Positions 35,922-45,055 of a DNA stretch of 64,000 nucleotides are shown in pieces. Source of the DNA: CAZDDB01 sp963843285 (lineage in GTDB: Bacteria > Acidobacteriota > HRBIN11 > JAKEFK01); NCBI GenBank assembly GCA_963843285.1, contig CAWJJO010000012.1:124001-188000 (forward strand), given 5' to 3'. The position numbers were made by a program, and so were the translations under genes. Each line of letters begins with the position of its first letter. The stretch's first letter is position 1. A model generated the notes under the pieces. The model was given only the letters and a program-made list of their open reading frames with translations, ran no database searches and had not been told where the DNA came from.

Positions 35922-37181
35922 ATGAACCATAGGCTGCTGAACAAGTTCCGATCCCTGCGAATCCTATGGGAGCGATATGGAAACCGGATTCTTCGTTTGG
36001 CAGTTGTGTTGCTTGCTACGGCAGCGGCATTCCGTTTGCTGCACGAATCCTTTCGACTGGTTTTGGGAGACCCGCAAATTAATGGTCCTAACGATCTGAG
36101 AAATTTTCAGAATGCCATGAAGGGGTTGTTTGCGGGCCAGCCGATTTACCGCGAGCTACGAACCTCCCCGTACCCTCCAGCCAGCTACGCGATCTTCTGG
36201 CCATTGTTGGGCTGGTTGGACTTGGCCCAAGCACGATTGCTTTGGACCGCCAGCCTCATAGCGGTTTTAGCATGGATCATCGTGCTTTTCATCCGGGAAA
36301 GCAGGGCGAATTCGTCCCTGGAGCGCATTCTGGTAGCACTCCTTCTCCTGTCCATGAACGGCACTGGAGTCACCATCGGAAACGGGCAACTGGGATTACA
36401 TATCCTTGCAGCATTGCTCACCGCCCTCCTGCTGATTCGACAAGAGAACCCTTCCATCCTGAAGCAAATTTTAGCGGCCTTGCTTCTGCTTCTTGCGTTA
36501 GCCAAACCTACGATTTCGGCTCCATTCGTATGGATGGTGATGTTCGCACCTCATGGGAAACGGATGCTTTTTCTGACGGGCATTGGCTATCTCCTAATAA
36601 GCTGGATTGCCGTATCGTATCAGCAAGAGCCGGCAGTGTCTGTTTTTCAAAGCTGGTTTACCCGAGCTTCGACGGTCGCCCTCGAAAAAGGCTACGGAAA
36701 TCTTCACGCCCTTCTTAGCTCAGTCCACCTGAATCAATGGATGACACCTGCCTCCCTTGTGGTTTTCGGCCTGCTTGGATTCTGGGTATATTTCCACCGG
36801 AGTGTGGATTCGTGGCTTGTGATCGGAATCACAGCTATCACCGCGCGATTCTGGGCATATCACAGGTACTATGATGATTTACTCATCATTTTGCCGATGA
36901 TCTGTCTTTTAAGAATTGCTAAGACTTCTGGATCTGAAAACGCACGCGGTTGGATTGCCGGAACTTTGCTGGCAACGATTTCGTTTCTGAATCTGGCCCG
37001 CCTTCACAACATTTCAGCAATACGTTTTGAGCTGATCACCACAGCAAACGTTACTTTGTGGCTGCTGACCATTGCATTTCTCCTATGCCTTGCCGGACGG
37101 CAAAGAGAAGCCAGATTGGTTTCACCTCATGAAGACAATTCACGAGTCCATGCACCTCATGGCGATCATGATAGAGCGTAA
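35922..37181 (+). CDS. GT87/DUF2029 family membrane glycosyltransferase (paralogue 3)
   Basis: This 419-residue paralogue keeps the family blocks 'NDLRNFQNAMKGLFAGQPIY', 'YPPASYAIFWPLLGWL', 'GNGQLGLHILAALL' and 'YYDDLLIILPMICLL', but is more diverged than paralogues 1 and 2 are from each other in places. About ten membrane helices are predicted. It is transcribed on the opposite strand from its neighbours, unlike the operonic paralogues, and has no DDW-type partner behind it. The C-terminal tail is polar, with several His and Asp residues ('HGDHDRA'). A polyprenyl-phosphate sugar donor is likely by family; donor sugar and acceptor are unknown. Confidence 0.83.
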   Translation: MNHRLLNKFRSLRILWERYGNRILRLAVVLLATAAAFRLLHESFRLVLGDPQINGPNDLRNFQNAMKGLFAGQPIYRELRTSPYPPASYAIFWPLLGWLDLAQARLLWTASLIAVLAWIIVLFIRESRANSSLERILVALLLLSMNGTGVTIGNGQLGLHILAALLTALLLIRQENPSILKQILAALLLLLALAKPTISAPFVWMVMFAPHGKRMLFLTGIGYLLISWIAVSYQQEPAVSVFQSWFTRASTVALEKGYGNLHALLSSVHLNQWMTPASLVVFGLLGFWVYFHRSVDSWLVIGITAITARFWAYHRYYDDLLIILPMICLLRIAKTSGSENARGWIAGTLLATISFLNLARLHNISAIRFELITTANVTLWLLTIAFLLCLAGRQREARLVSPHEDNSRVHAPHGDHDRA

Positions 37182-37202
37182 AAACAGTACAAGACTATTG
37201 GT

Positions 37203-38732
37203 TCAGTCTTTTCTCAGATAATAAGAAAAGACACGGCCATCCCGCCGTTCATAGCTGTCGCGCACCCATTGCTCGATTTGGGCACCGTGATCCACAGCTC
37301 GTAACCGCGACAGCCCGATCACTTTTGGCCGTTCCGCCTTCAAGCGTTGGAACCAGCCGTCGAAGCCGCCAGGCTCGACGTGTTTCAGGTAGGTGTCTTT
37401 GCCGTGATCAAAGAGAATGTATTTGCTGGCATTCGTCAACCCGGAAAGTACGAGCAGCTCGGTCTGCCCATGCACAAATATCTGATCGCCTGCTTCGAGA
37501 TGCGAAAGGATTTCTCTGACGTTTTCGTCCTGATCCTGCAGTGTCGGGAAACTGAGCTGAAGATGGAAGGAGTCAGCCACGCTCATAAAAAACACCAGCA
37601 CCATCACCGCCGCAAATGCCAGTCCGGCAAAAGGACGATTGCCCGAACCAGTCAGCATAGGCTGGATGCGGCTTGCGGCTTGGTCCAATGCGAATACTAC
37701 CAAAACGGCAAAGAAGATCGCGACAAACGGCAGCAGCGGAATTATATCCGGCGCACCCTGCAAACTAACCATGCAGAAGGAAAAATAAAACAGCGGTGCA
37801 ATCCATACCGCATGATCATAGGACCGTTCCAGAAAATGGTTTGTGCCGTGTTGCTTGAACAGCCGAAGTTCCCTGACCAGTACAACGGTTAGACCAATCG
37901 TGGAGACATAAAAGTAAAACGTTTCCTCAGCGTATCCGTAATTGACCAGGCCGATGAAATGCTTTAGGAAATGACCCGGTGTATGGATTTCGCCCGGCCC
38001 GTAAACGGTCAAGGGATAGTGGAAGCTCCACAGGCAAAAGTCCCACATCGCGCCGGCGATCCAGAAATATAAAAGAAGAACTACGAGCGGAACCGACGCG
38101 CCGATCACTAACCGGATCATTTTCCTGTCGCGCCATCTTGTCAGATAACGGGAAAAAGCAAGCCCTGCGACGCCGGCAAACAAGAGCCCCGGCTGCCAAC
38201 TGAGAGCCGAAAACATGCTGAAAACCCCCGCGATAAGTGGCCTGTTATTGATTATCGCCCACAACACCACAAGCCCGAATAATATCATCGGGGTCTTCGG
38301 TTGAACGCCGCTACTGTTGAATGAGGCAAAGGAGTCGAACGTAAGCAGAATCAGCGCGGCAAGCAGTCCCGTGCGCCGGCTTCTAAAATAGTCATGAGCT
38401 ACCAGGAATGTAAATCCGGCAGTGAGCATAGCAAGTAACAAGTAGACAACCCGAATGGCCAGGATGTCACGGACGCCGAACGGCTGGGCGATCTTGATTG
38501 CCGCCGCCCCGATGTAGGCTGAGAGCGGACCCTTGATTTCGACAACGTCGCGATAAGGAACGCCGCCACGGGCGATCACCTGAGCGACATAATCCCAGAC
38601 CGACCAATCGCCTCGGGTGGGTTGCTTCCAGAATTGAAACTGGCAATAGATCACGCCGGCCAGTACGAGCGTGAGGACGAACAACCTGCGGCCGTCAAGC
38701 CACAACGACCGTTCAAGGGTTGCCAGACTCAT
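37203..38732 (-). CDS. Multi-pass membrane protein, GT-C/GT39-like
   Basis: The 509-residue protein has about eleven membrane helices and a short soluble tail of about 110 residues. The first external loop reads 'GDWSVWDYVAQVIARGGVPYRDVVEIKGP' (quoted in two parts: GDWSVWDYVAQV, then IARGGVPYRDVVEIKGP), a block typical of dolichol-/polyprenyl-phosphate mannosyltransferase-like GT-C proteins; 'SGVQPKTPM' follows near residues 147-155. The tail contains 'GDQIFVHGQTELLVLSG', which resembles the C-terminal globular part of such proteins. It is the third gene of a minus-strand run behind the sulfatase-like gene and another membrane protein, starting 13 bases after the latter's stop. Confidence 0.78.
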   Translation of the reverse strand: MSLATLERSLWLDGRRLFVLTLVLAGVIYCQFQFWKQPTRGDWSVWDYVAQVIARGGVPYRDVVEIKGPLSAYIGAAAIKIAQPFGVRDILAIRVVYLLLAMLTAGFTFLVAHDYFRSRRTGLLAALILLTFDSFASFNSSGVQPKTPMILFGLVVLWAIINNRPLIAGVFSMFSALSWQPGLLFAGVAGLAFSRYLTRWRDRKMIRLVIGASVPLVVLLLYFWIAGAMWDFCLWSFHYPLTVYGPGEIHTPGHFLKHFIGLVNYGYAEETFYFYVSTIGLTVVLVRELRLFKQHGTNHFLERSYDHAVWIAPLFYFSFCMVSLQGAPDIIPLLPFVAIFFAVLVVFALDQAASRIQPMLTGSGNRPFAGLAFAAVMVLVFFMSVADSFHLQLSFPTLQDQDENVREILSHLEAGDQIFVHGQTELLVLSGLTNASKYILFDHGKDTYLKHVEPGGFDGWFQRLKAERPKVIGLSRLRAVDHGAQIEQWVRDSYERRDGRVFSYYLRKD

Positions 38733-38745
38733 CCTTCGAAAGCGC

Positions 38746-40422
38746 TCATTTCTCCGGACCCAAGCGGTAAAGTTGCATCAGTCCATTGTTTGATCGGTAG
38801 ATCAGTTTGTATTTCTCTCCAATCTGTTCGGAGATTGATTTCACACTGGTATCATCGTGAGACGTTTCCGGAAATTTCCAAACCAACACGTAATCGATCT
38901 TTTCAGATGTCCTCTTTTCAAACGATTCAAGCTGAACACGCGGCGGAACCTCTTCGATTCCGCCAAGAAACCTGTAGGGATTTAGCTCCTCACGAAATTG
39001 GACCGGAAAATAATTACGGTTTCCTTCGTAATTATCAAATACGACAACGCGCCTGTAAGCCGCAATGTAACCGGATGTATGCCGAAACACCTTCACTCTT
39101 GTGGACATCTTCCCGGCGACAGATACATTTGCATTAGGAGAAAAGCATAGTGGCAGTAGAGTTGTATTTGGTTCAATCAGATCCTTTCCCGAAAGAAACT
39201 CCTGTATGGGTTCCTGGAGTGCCCGGTACGCGGCAAAGTGAGAAAGAAGAAAAAAAAGACTCACCAAAACTGCGATTGCTCGTATTCCATGGATGAACCG
39301 TGCGGAGTATGTCTGGCTGCCGAACCAGAGAATGAGGGTCAGGAATAAGAATAATGCCATACGATCGTTGACAAAACCGCCTTCAGTTGTACGTCCAGGA
39401 AGATAAAAGTAAAGAAGGAGATAAAACAAAGAGAGAAGCAGAAGGCCGTCCCACCGATTCCAGTTTCGGTGTAAAAGTTTAAACAGAATATTGTTGATTA
39501 GAATCGAAGTAAAGAGGAAAACTACACACAGTGAAAGCCAGATTTCTCGCTCCGTAAAAGAAACGAGTTGTTCCAGATGCCAGAGATTGTTCCACAGTAC
39601 GCCGACCGATTGCTTGCCCAATACCCTTTTCTCTGCAGACCAGTAGAACGCGCCAGCCAACAGAAGAGCAGGTACTAGACTAAAGAGCGGTAGTAAGAAG
39701 CGGAAGACCATTGGTTTTCCAATCACCACCCCATTCCAATTGCGATCCTTTGCCTGTGATAAGAGCTCGAGCCAGGTAAACCATGTCCCGAGAAAAAGGA
39801 TCGTCAGGCATGCCAGAAGAAGAGAAAAGAGGTGGGAGAAGTAGAGGGCGACTGCCAGCGCAGCAAACACAGCTGCCCGTTTCACTCCGAAATTTTTGTG
39901 GTGCTTCATCCAGTAGGCAAGTAGGACGAAGTACAACACTATCGAATAGCAGAAATTGTAAAAGCCTTTATGCAGCAGGTAATTGTAAAGAAAAGGAAAG
40001 ACAAGAATGGACAGAGGACGCGACTCCGGACGAATCTGTCCAATAGCGAATCGGACGGAGACCGGAAGCATTAGAAGATAGATTGAAAGGACGATTTTTT
40101 CGGCAGTGAGCGGAGATATCACATACAAGAGCCCGGCAAGAAAACAATGAGTGATCCAATTTGGCACAGGTCGCTCATTGATTCGGTAGTACTTTTGGAA
40201 AATTGAAGTACGCGGCTCGTGATACTCCCGAATAATAGCGGCATTTCCAACATGAGAAGGTCCATCTTGAGATGGAAAATATCGGACGCCCCAGATGGGA
40301 AGCACATGAAGAACTAGCAGGAAGAAAAAGAGTAATCGCTCGCGGTCTTTCCACCAGAAAATGCTTGTAGAGGACCTACTGAATATATCCAAGAGAGCGA
40401 AGCTGCCGTTCCAACTCTTCAT
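38746..40422 (-). CDS. Multi-pass membrane protein, GT-C-like
   Basis: The 558-residue protein has about eleven membrane helices. A first external loop carries 'RYFPSQDGPSHVGNAA' (about 47-62), an acidic motif in the GT-C position, and there is a C-terminal soluble region of about 150 residues. The ATG at 40422 lies inside the 3' end of the sulfatase-like gene, giving a 47-base overlap in another frame. I see no better start inside the protein before the first helix, so the overlap is probably real and would couple translation. No named family is recognised. Confidence 0.74.
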   Translation of the reverse strand: MKSWNGSFALLDIFSRSSTSIFWWKDRERLLFFFLLVLHVLPIWGVRYFPSQDGPSHVGNAAIIREYHEPRTSIFQKYYRINERPVPNWITHCFLAGLLYVISPLTAEKIVLSIYLLMLPVSVRFAIGQIRPESRPLSILVFPFLYNYLLHKGFYNFCYSIVLYFVLLAYWMKHHKNFGVKRAAVFAALAVALYFSHLFSLLLACLTILFLGTWFTWLELLSQAKDRNWNGVVIGKPMVFRFLLPLFSLVPALLLAGAFYWSAEKRVLGKQSVGVLWNNLWHLEQLVSFTEREIWLSLCVVFLFTSILINNILFKLLHRNWNRWDGLLLLSLFYLLLYFYLPGRTTEGGFVNDRMALFLFLTLILWFGSQTYSARFIHGIRAIAVLVSLFFLLSHFAAYRALQEPIQEFLSGKDLIEPNTTLLPLCFSPNANVSVAGKMSTRVKVFRHTSGYIAAYRRVVVFDNYEGNRNYFPVQFREELNPYRFLGGIEEVPPRVQLESFEKRTSEKIDYVLVWKFPETSHDDTSVKSISEQIGEKYKLIYRSNNGLMQLYRLGPEK

Positions 40423-42397
40423 TGATTTTGCTTGTGTCCATTTGAGTGCGAGGCAAAGCGCGATATTTTTGTCTTTTCTGATTGAGCCAGTCCAACAGGA
40501 TCCTTTCGTGCGGTTCTATTTTATCTTTGTTTCCCCCATGCAGAAGATTCTTTTGTTCCTTGGGATCGTTCGAGAGATCATAGAGTTCCTTTTCAAAGGA
40601 TTCCAGATTCGCAATGAACTTTAAGTTTCCTGATTGTACAGCATAAAGGTCATGCCGGAGGCTGGCAAAGAGACTTCTATTCGAATTCGCCCGGCCCGCC
40701 TGAAGTGAGGACAATAATTCCTGTCCATCACTTTCGATAGGAACCTTCAGGCCGACGTAGTTCAAGATGGTCGGCATGATATCCAGGATACTGGCTGGTG
40801 AATCTGATATCTTGCCCTTCTGGAACTCGGCACTGGCAGGGAATTTGATAATGAACGGCACGCGCAATACTTCATCATAAAGCGTTCTTCTATGCCCCTT
40901 TCCGCCATGTTCTAAAAATTCGTCTCCGTGATCTGCCGTAAAGATGATGAGAGAGTTATCAAAAACGTTTAACTCCTGAAGTGTTGCGATCAATTTACCA
41001 ATATAGAAGTCGGTGAAAGCGATTTCTCCATCGTACAACGCCATGATGTGAGAGAGGTCTCTCCACTTCATGCCTTTCTTAACTTCTGGATTCAGATTGA
41101 AATTGCGTCCGTCGATTGTCCCCTGATATGTCCGATCGAACATCTGGTCGTAAGGAGGAGGGGGAATATAGTCGTAATGAACGTCCCAGTAATGAAGAAA
41201 AAGAAAAAACCTTCTTTCGTGATTCTCCCTTAGCCATTTCCGGATTGAGGAAGTTAATGCAGGAGAGGTGATTCCGCCATGTGCGAGGTGATTGGATTCT
41301 GAGATTTTATTTGGATCAAAGTTGATGGTGTAGTCATCGTAATGATCGAAGCCCTGATTATACCCGTAATAGGAATAGAGAAACGGAGCAGACACAAAAC
41401 CAGCAGTGACGTATCCATTTTGCTGGAGAATTTCCGCCAGAGTGATTCTTTCAGGATCAAGCCGATCATGAATGCCGTAGACACCGAGCGCCTCGGGCGT
41501 TAATGATGTCAACATAGAAAGATGAGCCGGCAGAGTCCAGGAGGTTACGCTGAGGGCGCGAGTGAACAAAGTACCTTCGCGTGCGAGCAAATCTACGTTC
41601 GGACTGGTTTTTCTTCGATATCCATAGCAGCTGAGATGATCGGCCCTAAGACTGTCCATGGAAATGAGGATAATATTCGGGTCATTCGCGACATTACTTG
41701 CCTGAATTGATGGAGCAAATATTGCAGGTTGTTTCTCATGACGGCTTTTCAAATTCGGAATCCAAATGCCCTGCAAGCATGTCGCCAGGACGAACAACGT
41801 TGCCCCGAGCAAAGCACTTTTTCGCCTCAGTTGTGCTGGAAAGCTCTCAAGAAGCCGGGAGCTTATAGCGAAAAAGGATCCCGCCAGCAGCACAGAAGCC
41901 AGGATCAGACCACAGCATGCAAAGACCTGAAACAGAACAGAAATAGTTAGAAGATGTTTTTGGAAGACAGAAACAAGCAAATTCAGGAAACAGGCAATAC
42001 CAAAGGCAACACTGAGATGGATCAGAAGCAGATTCCTTTTCTCATCATTTATCCTTGGGGAGCGGAAGAGAAGCCAGAGAGCACAACCCTGGAAAGCACC
42101 GATCGAAATGCCAATCAGAGAATAAATCGAGGCAAGTTTTATCAGCAAAGGAAATTTGTTGAGCAAGCCAGGACCTAAATATTCGTTCAGAACCAGTGCA
42201 AGGGAAGTTGTTTTTCCAATGTGAAGGATCCATTCAAGAAGGGCAAAGACTTTAAAACGATAAATCAGGTCTATTGGACGAAAGATTTGATCTTTGTAAA
42301 TGAATAAAACAAGGAACCATTCGCTGGTTGCCTGGAAAATTGCAAAAACAACGCAACTCACGAAGGCAAATTTCATATGATTCTTGAAGTGGATCAT
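40376..42397 (-). CDS. Membrane-anchored sulfatase-like (alkaline phosphatase superfamily) enzyme 1
   Basis: The first ~190 of 673 residues contain about five membrane helices. An extracytoplasmic alkaline-phosphatase-fold domain follows. Metal-binding blocks are visible: 'ILISMDSLRADHLSCYG' with its Asp, and 'TADHGDEFLEHGG' with the Asp-His pair. At the nucleophile position the sequence is 'WTLPAHLSMLT', so Thr stands where sulfatases have the formylglycine Cys/Ser, and His replaces the Arg of CxPxR. The five-helix plus AP-domain plan with Thr recalls LtaS/EptA-type phosphotransferases. It ends 'LRSLGYIQ', a tail shared with the other copies. It heads an operon with two GT-C-like genes, suggesting modification of the same glycan or lipid. 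Confidence 0.82.
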   Translation of the reverse strand: MIHFKNHMKFAFVSCVVFAIFQATSEWFLVLFIYKDQIFRPIDLIYRFKVFALLEWILHIGKTTSLALVLNEYLGPGLLNKFPLLIKLASIYSLIGISIGAFQGCALWLLFRSPRINDEKRNLLLIHLSVAFGIACFLNLLVSVFQKHLLTISVLFQVFACCGLILASVLLAGSFFAISSRLLESFPAQLRRKSALLGATLFVLATCLQGIWIPNLKSRHEKQPAIFAPSIQASNVANDPNIILISMDSLRADHLSCYGYRRKTSPNVDLLAREGTLFTRALSVTSWTLPAHLSMLTSLTPEALGVYGIHDRLDPERITLAEILQQNGYVTAGFVSAPFLYSYYGYNQGFDHYDDYTINFDPNKISESNHLAHGGITSPALTSSIRKWLRENHERRFFLFLHYWDVHYDYIPPPPYDQMFDRTYQGTIDGRNFNLNPEVKKGMKWRDLSHIMALYDGEIAFTDFYIGKLIATLQELNVFDNSLIIFTADHGDEFLEHGGKGHRRTLYDEVLRVPFIIKFPASAEFQKGKISDSPASILDIMPTILNYVGLKVPIESDGQELLSSLQAGRANSNRSLFASLRHDLYAVQSGNLKFIANLESFEKELYDLSNDPKEQKNLLHGGNKDKIEPHERILLDWLNQKRQKYRALPRTQMDTSKINEELERQLRSLGYIQ

Positions 42398-42544
42398 CTT
42401 TCGAGTGAATTTTCTGAGCTAATTCTACAGTACCATTCTCTATAAAAAAGCAGCGATAGTATAAGCCGATTATCTCTTTGTTCGCGATGTCGGGTCCATG
42501 CAGTTAAACTGAAACGGAAGTGAGAGGCTGAACGCAAAGAGTAT

Positions 42545-43110
42545 CATTCGCGCCGGCAAGATCATAAAGAACAGAGTCAGAGCCAGTCAAACTCCCGCGG
42601 AGCCCTCCAAAACAACCCACTCTCCACTGCGAGCCAGCCAATCTCTCATTAAAGAGAGGAGGCCAACCGTTTGAAATGATGCTGATATAAGGCTCAAGGC
42701 AATATATCCTGTTACCACCAGAACGGCAGGCCAGACCGATCCTGGAAGAAAGAGAACCAGCCAGAAAAACGGAGCCGTGACATTGGGTTTCACCAGCGCG
42801 ATCAAAAAAATGCCGGCTGCGAGAAAATGATTCGACCATGTTGGCGGATCTTTTTTAGTTAAGATGAGTGCAACTGAAATCAGTAGAGGAAGCAGATGGA
42901 GAATCAATTGCCCATTTCCGATTGCTACACGGGCTGCATTCATAGATAAGAGCATCAATGTCGCAAAGATCCGTTCCAGCGGAGTTCGTGCTTTGCTTTC
43001 CCGCATGATCAGACGGCAGAGCCAGATCATCACGACAATTGTGGTGAGTGCCCAGAGATAACGCGCTGAAGACAAAGATAGCCAGCCGACAAAGGGGCCA
43101 GAAGATCAGG
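42545..43110 (-). pseudogene. Decayed GT87/DUF2029 copy (internal deletion, frameshift and nonsense codon)
   Basis: Reading the minus strand, 'ARYLWALTTIVVMIWLCRLI' through 'LMRDWLARSGEWVVLEG' matches the GT87 protein at 34542-35747. After 'EGS' the sequence jumps to 'AGV-stop-LALTLFFMILPARMI', which in the intact protein lies roughly 110 residues further on. That is an in-frame internal deletion, with TGA where the intact gene has a Leu codon. Near 43096 an extra base shifts the frame relative to 'FWPFVGWLSLPSARYLW'. Homology stops at about 42545 and about 43110, so both ends are missing. The remnant sits just upstream of the lipoprotein sulfatase-like gene and is certainly non-functional as a GT87 enzyme. 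Confidence 0.85.
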
Positions 43111-43146
43111 TCGCAGCGAAGTATGATAGGGTTTCAATTGATCAGC

Positions 43147-44955
43147 ATGCAATTTTACACTACTCATAGAATTCTGTTTTTCCACGTATTTCTTGCATTT
43201 GCCGCAACAGTCGCGCTTTTCTCCTGCCGCCGCCACGATGGTCCGGCTCTGGTTCGGCTCACCGCACCGCCCGTGCCATCAAAAGCCACCTGGGAGCGCA
43301 TCAAAATCGGCAGAACTACACGCACAGGATTCATCGTCCCGGCATCATCATCTAGGCTCGAATTCAAGGTGAAGGTGCCTTATGGCAAGCCCCATCTGTT
43401 CTTTTCGGCAGGTCTTCAATCTGATGAAAAGAGTAAGCCGCATCCTGTCAATTTTCGTATCAGTGTCGTACACAAAGATTCTGTCACCGATATCTTCCAA
43501 ATCTTAAACAAGCATGCCGGCTGGAAGGATGTCTCGATTGATTTGAGCAGGTTTGCGGGAAAAGAGGTGCTTCTTCAGCTATATACAGCCGCTGAAGCGG
43601 GAAACAATCAGACTGCTGTGTGGGGTTCTCCGGAAATTTACGACATTTCGGCAGCGCACAAGAGCCCCAATATTGTGCTCATATCGGTAGACACGCTACG
43701 GCCTGACCGACTCGGAGCCTACGGATACGGGCTTCCCACAAGTCCAGCCATCGATTCCCTGGCCCGCAGGTCTCTTGTTTTCAAGAACGCGTTTTGCACT
43801 TTTCCTCAGACTCTTCCTTCACATGCAACAGTCATGACAGGGCTTTATGCTGGTAAGCATAAAGTTGCTAAACCAACGCTATTCTTGCCCCGTTACGGAA
43901 GGATTCCACAGGACCTGGTGACAATCGCCGAACTTGCGTCCTCACGTGATTACTTTACAGTCGGGATTACCGATGGCGGTTACGTTTCAAGTATCTATGG
44001 TTTTGATGATGGTTTTGCAGAATACAGCGGAAATATGAATGTCGTTAACCGCGATCCTACAGCAAACATCGATTACGCAATCCAGTGGCTGAAAAAAAAC
44101 CACAGTCGCCCGTTCTTTTTGTTCCTGCATACCTATCGCGTCCACGAACCGTATGAGGCTTCCATCAATGCATTCCGGCGGTTATTTCCAAACTATCCGC
44201 TCAAGGAAGAGAGCGCAGTTGTCGAAACGCCGCAGCGCTGGCTGAATCAACTTAGACGCGGAGTACTGGTCGCATCTGCGGAGGACAAGCAGTTCGTAAA
44301 CCATTGTTATGATGCGGGCATTCTCGAATTCGACTGGAAATTCGGAAATTTTTTGACGGAACTGCAGCGGCTAAATCTTCAACAAAATACGGTGGTTCTC
44401 CTGTTCGGAGATCATGGTGAACAGCTATTCGATCGTGGCAACGGTTTAGGCCACGGAACATCGCTTCATCGCGAAGAAATTGCAGTACCTTTCATTTTGT
44501 ACCTTCCGGGCAAAAAGCATGAACAAAAAAATGAGCTGGTTTCGCTTGTCGATGTTTATCCGACTCTTGCTCAGATCATGGGGGTGAATCCAATTCCTGC
44601 TACCGACGGCATCAGCGTTCTGGACCCACAATCGCAGAAGAAAAGAGCCGCAAGATGTATTTATTATGAAGTGATCAGAGAGGACCAGGCAAGCTGGGGG
44701 ACGCAAACACATGAATTCAAGCTCGTGTTCAAGTTCAACACAAAAGAAGAATCCCTGTACGATTTAAGAAACGATCGTCAAGAGACCCGCGACGTCCGTT
44801 TTGAATTCGGGCGTCCCATGCAGGTTCTGAAAACTTCATTGAGCAGTTACATGAAAGAATCGATGAAACCGTTGCAGAAGAGTTCGAAGCATCAACAGCT
44901 GGAGGAAACTGAGGAGCTACGGGAACAACTTCGCTCGCTGGGTTATGTCAACTAA
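43147..44955 (+). CDS. Sulfatase-like (alkaline phosphatase superfamily) putative lipoprotein
   Basis: I start at 43147 because it gives a clean lipoprotein signal with lipobox 'VALFSC' (Cys27). Upstream ATGs (43123, 43048) read into the neighbouring GT87 remnant. The 602-residue protein has a beta-rich N-terminal domain of about 160 residues, then the enzyme domain: 'LISVDTLRPDRLGAYGYG' (metal Asp), nucleophile block 'TLPSHATVMTG' with Thr and His where CxPxR sulfatases have Cys/Ser and Arg, and 'LFGDHGEQLFDRG' (Asp-His). It ends 'LRSLGYVN'. It probably faces the periplasm or surface. Unlike the other copies it has a lipid anchor rather than five helices. Whether it cleaves sulfate or phosphate esters, or transfers groups, is unknown. 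Confidence 0.83.
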   Translation: MQFYTTHRILFFHVFLAFAATVALFSCRRHDGPALVRLTAPPVPSKATWERIKIGRTTRTGFIVPASSSRLEFKVKVPYGKPHLFFSAGLQSDEKSKPHPVNFRISVVHKDSVTDIFQILNKHAGWKDVSIDLSRFAGKEVLLQLYTAAEAGNNQTAVWGSPEIYDISAAHKSPNIVLISVDTLRPDRLGAYGYGLPTSPAIDSLARRSLVFKNAFCTFPQTLPSHATVMTGLYAGKHKVAKPTLFLPRYGRIPQDLVTIAELASSRDYFTVGITDGGYVSSIYGFDDGFAEYSGNMNVVNRDPTANIDYAIQWLKKNHSRPFFLFLHTYRVHEPYEASINAFRRLFPNYPLKEESAVVETPQRWLNQLRRGVLVASAEDKQFVNHCYDAGILEFDWKFGNFLTELQRLNLQQNTVVLLFGDHGEQLFDRGNGLGHGTSLHREEIAVPFILYLPGKKHEQKNELVSLVDVYPTLAQIMGVNPIPATDGISVLDPQSQKKRAARCIYYEVIREDQASWGTQTHEFKLVFKFNTKEESLYDLRNDRQETRDVRFEFGRPMQVLKTSLSSYMKESMKPLQKSSKHQQLEETEELREQLRSLGYVN

Positions 44956-45055
44956 AACTTTTCGATCCTGCCTCGACTGCGTGCAGCGAGAATCGAAAGT
45001 AGTACAGTGGCCCCATGATTGCTATCACCAGTATTGAAAGGAGAAAAAAGGAACG

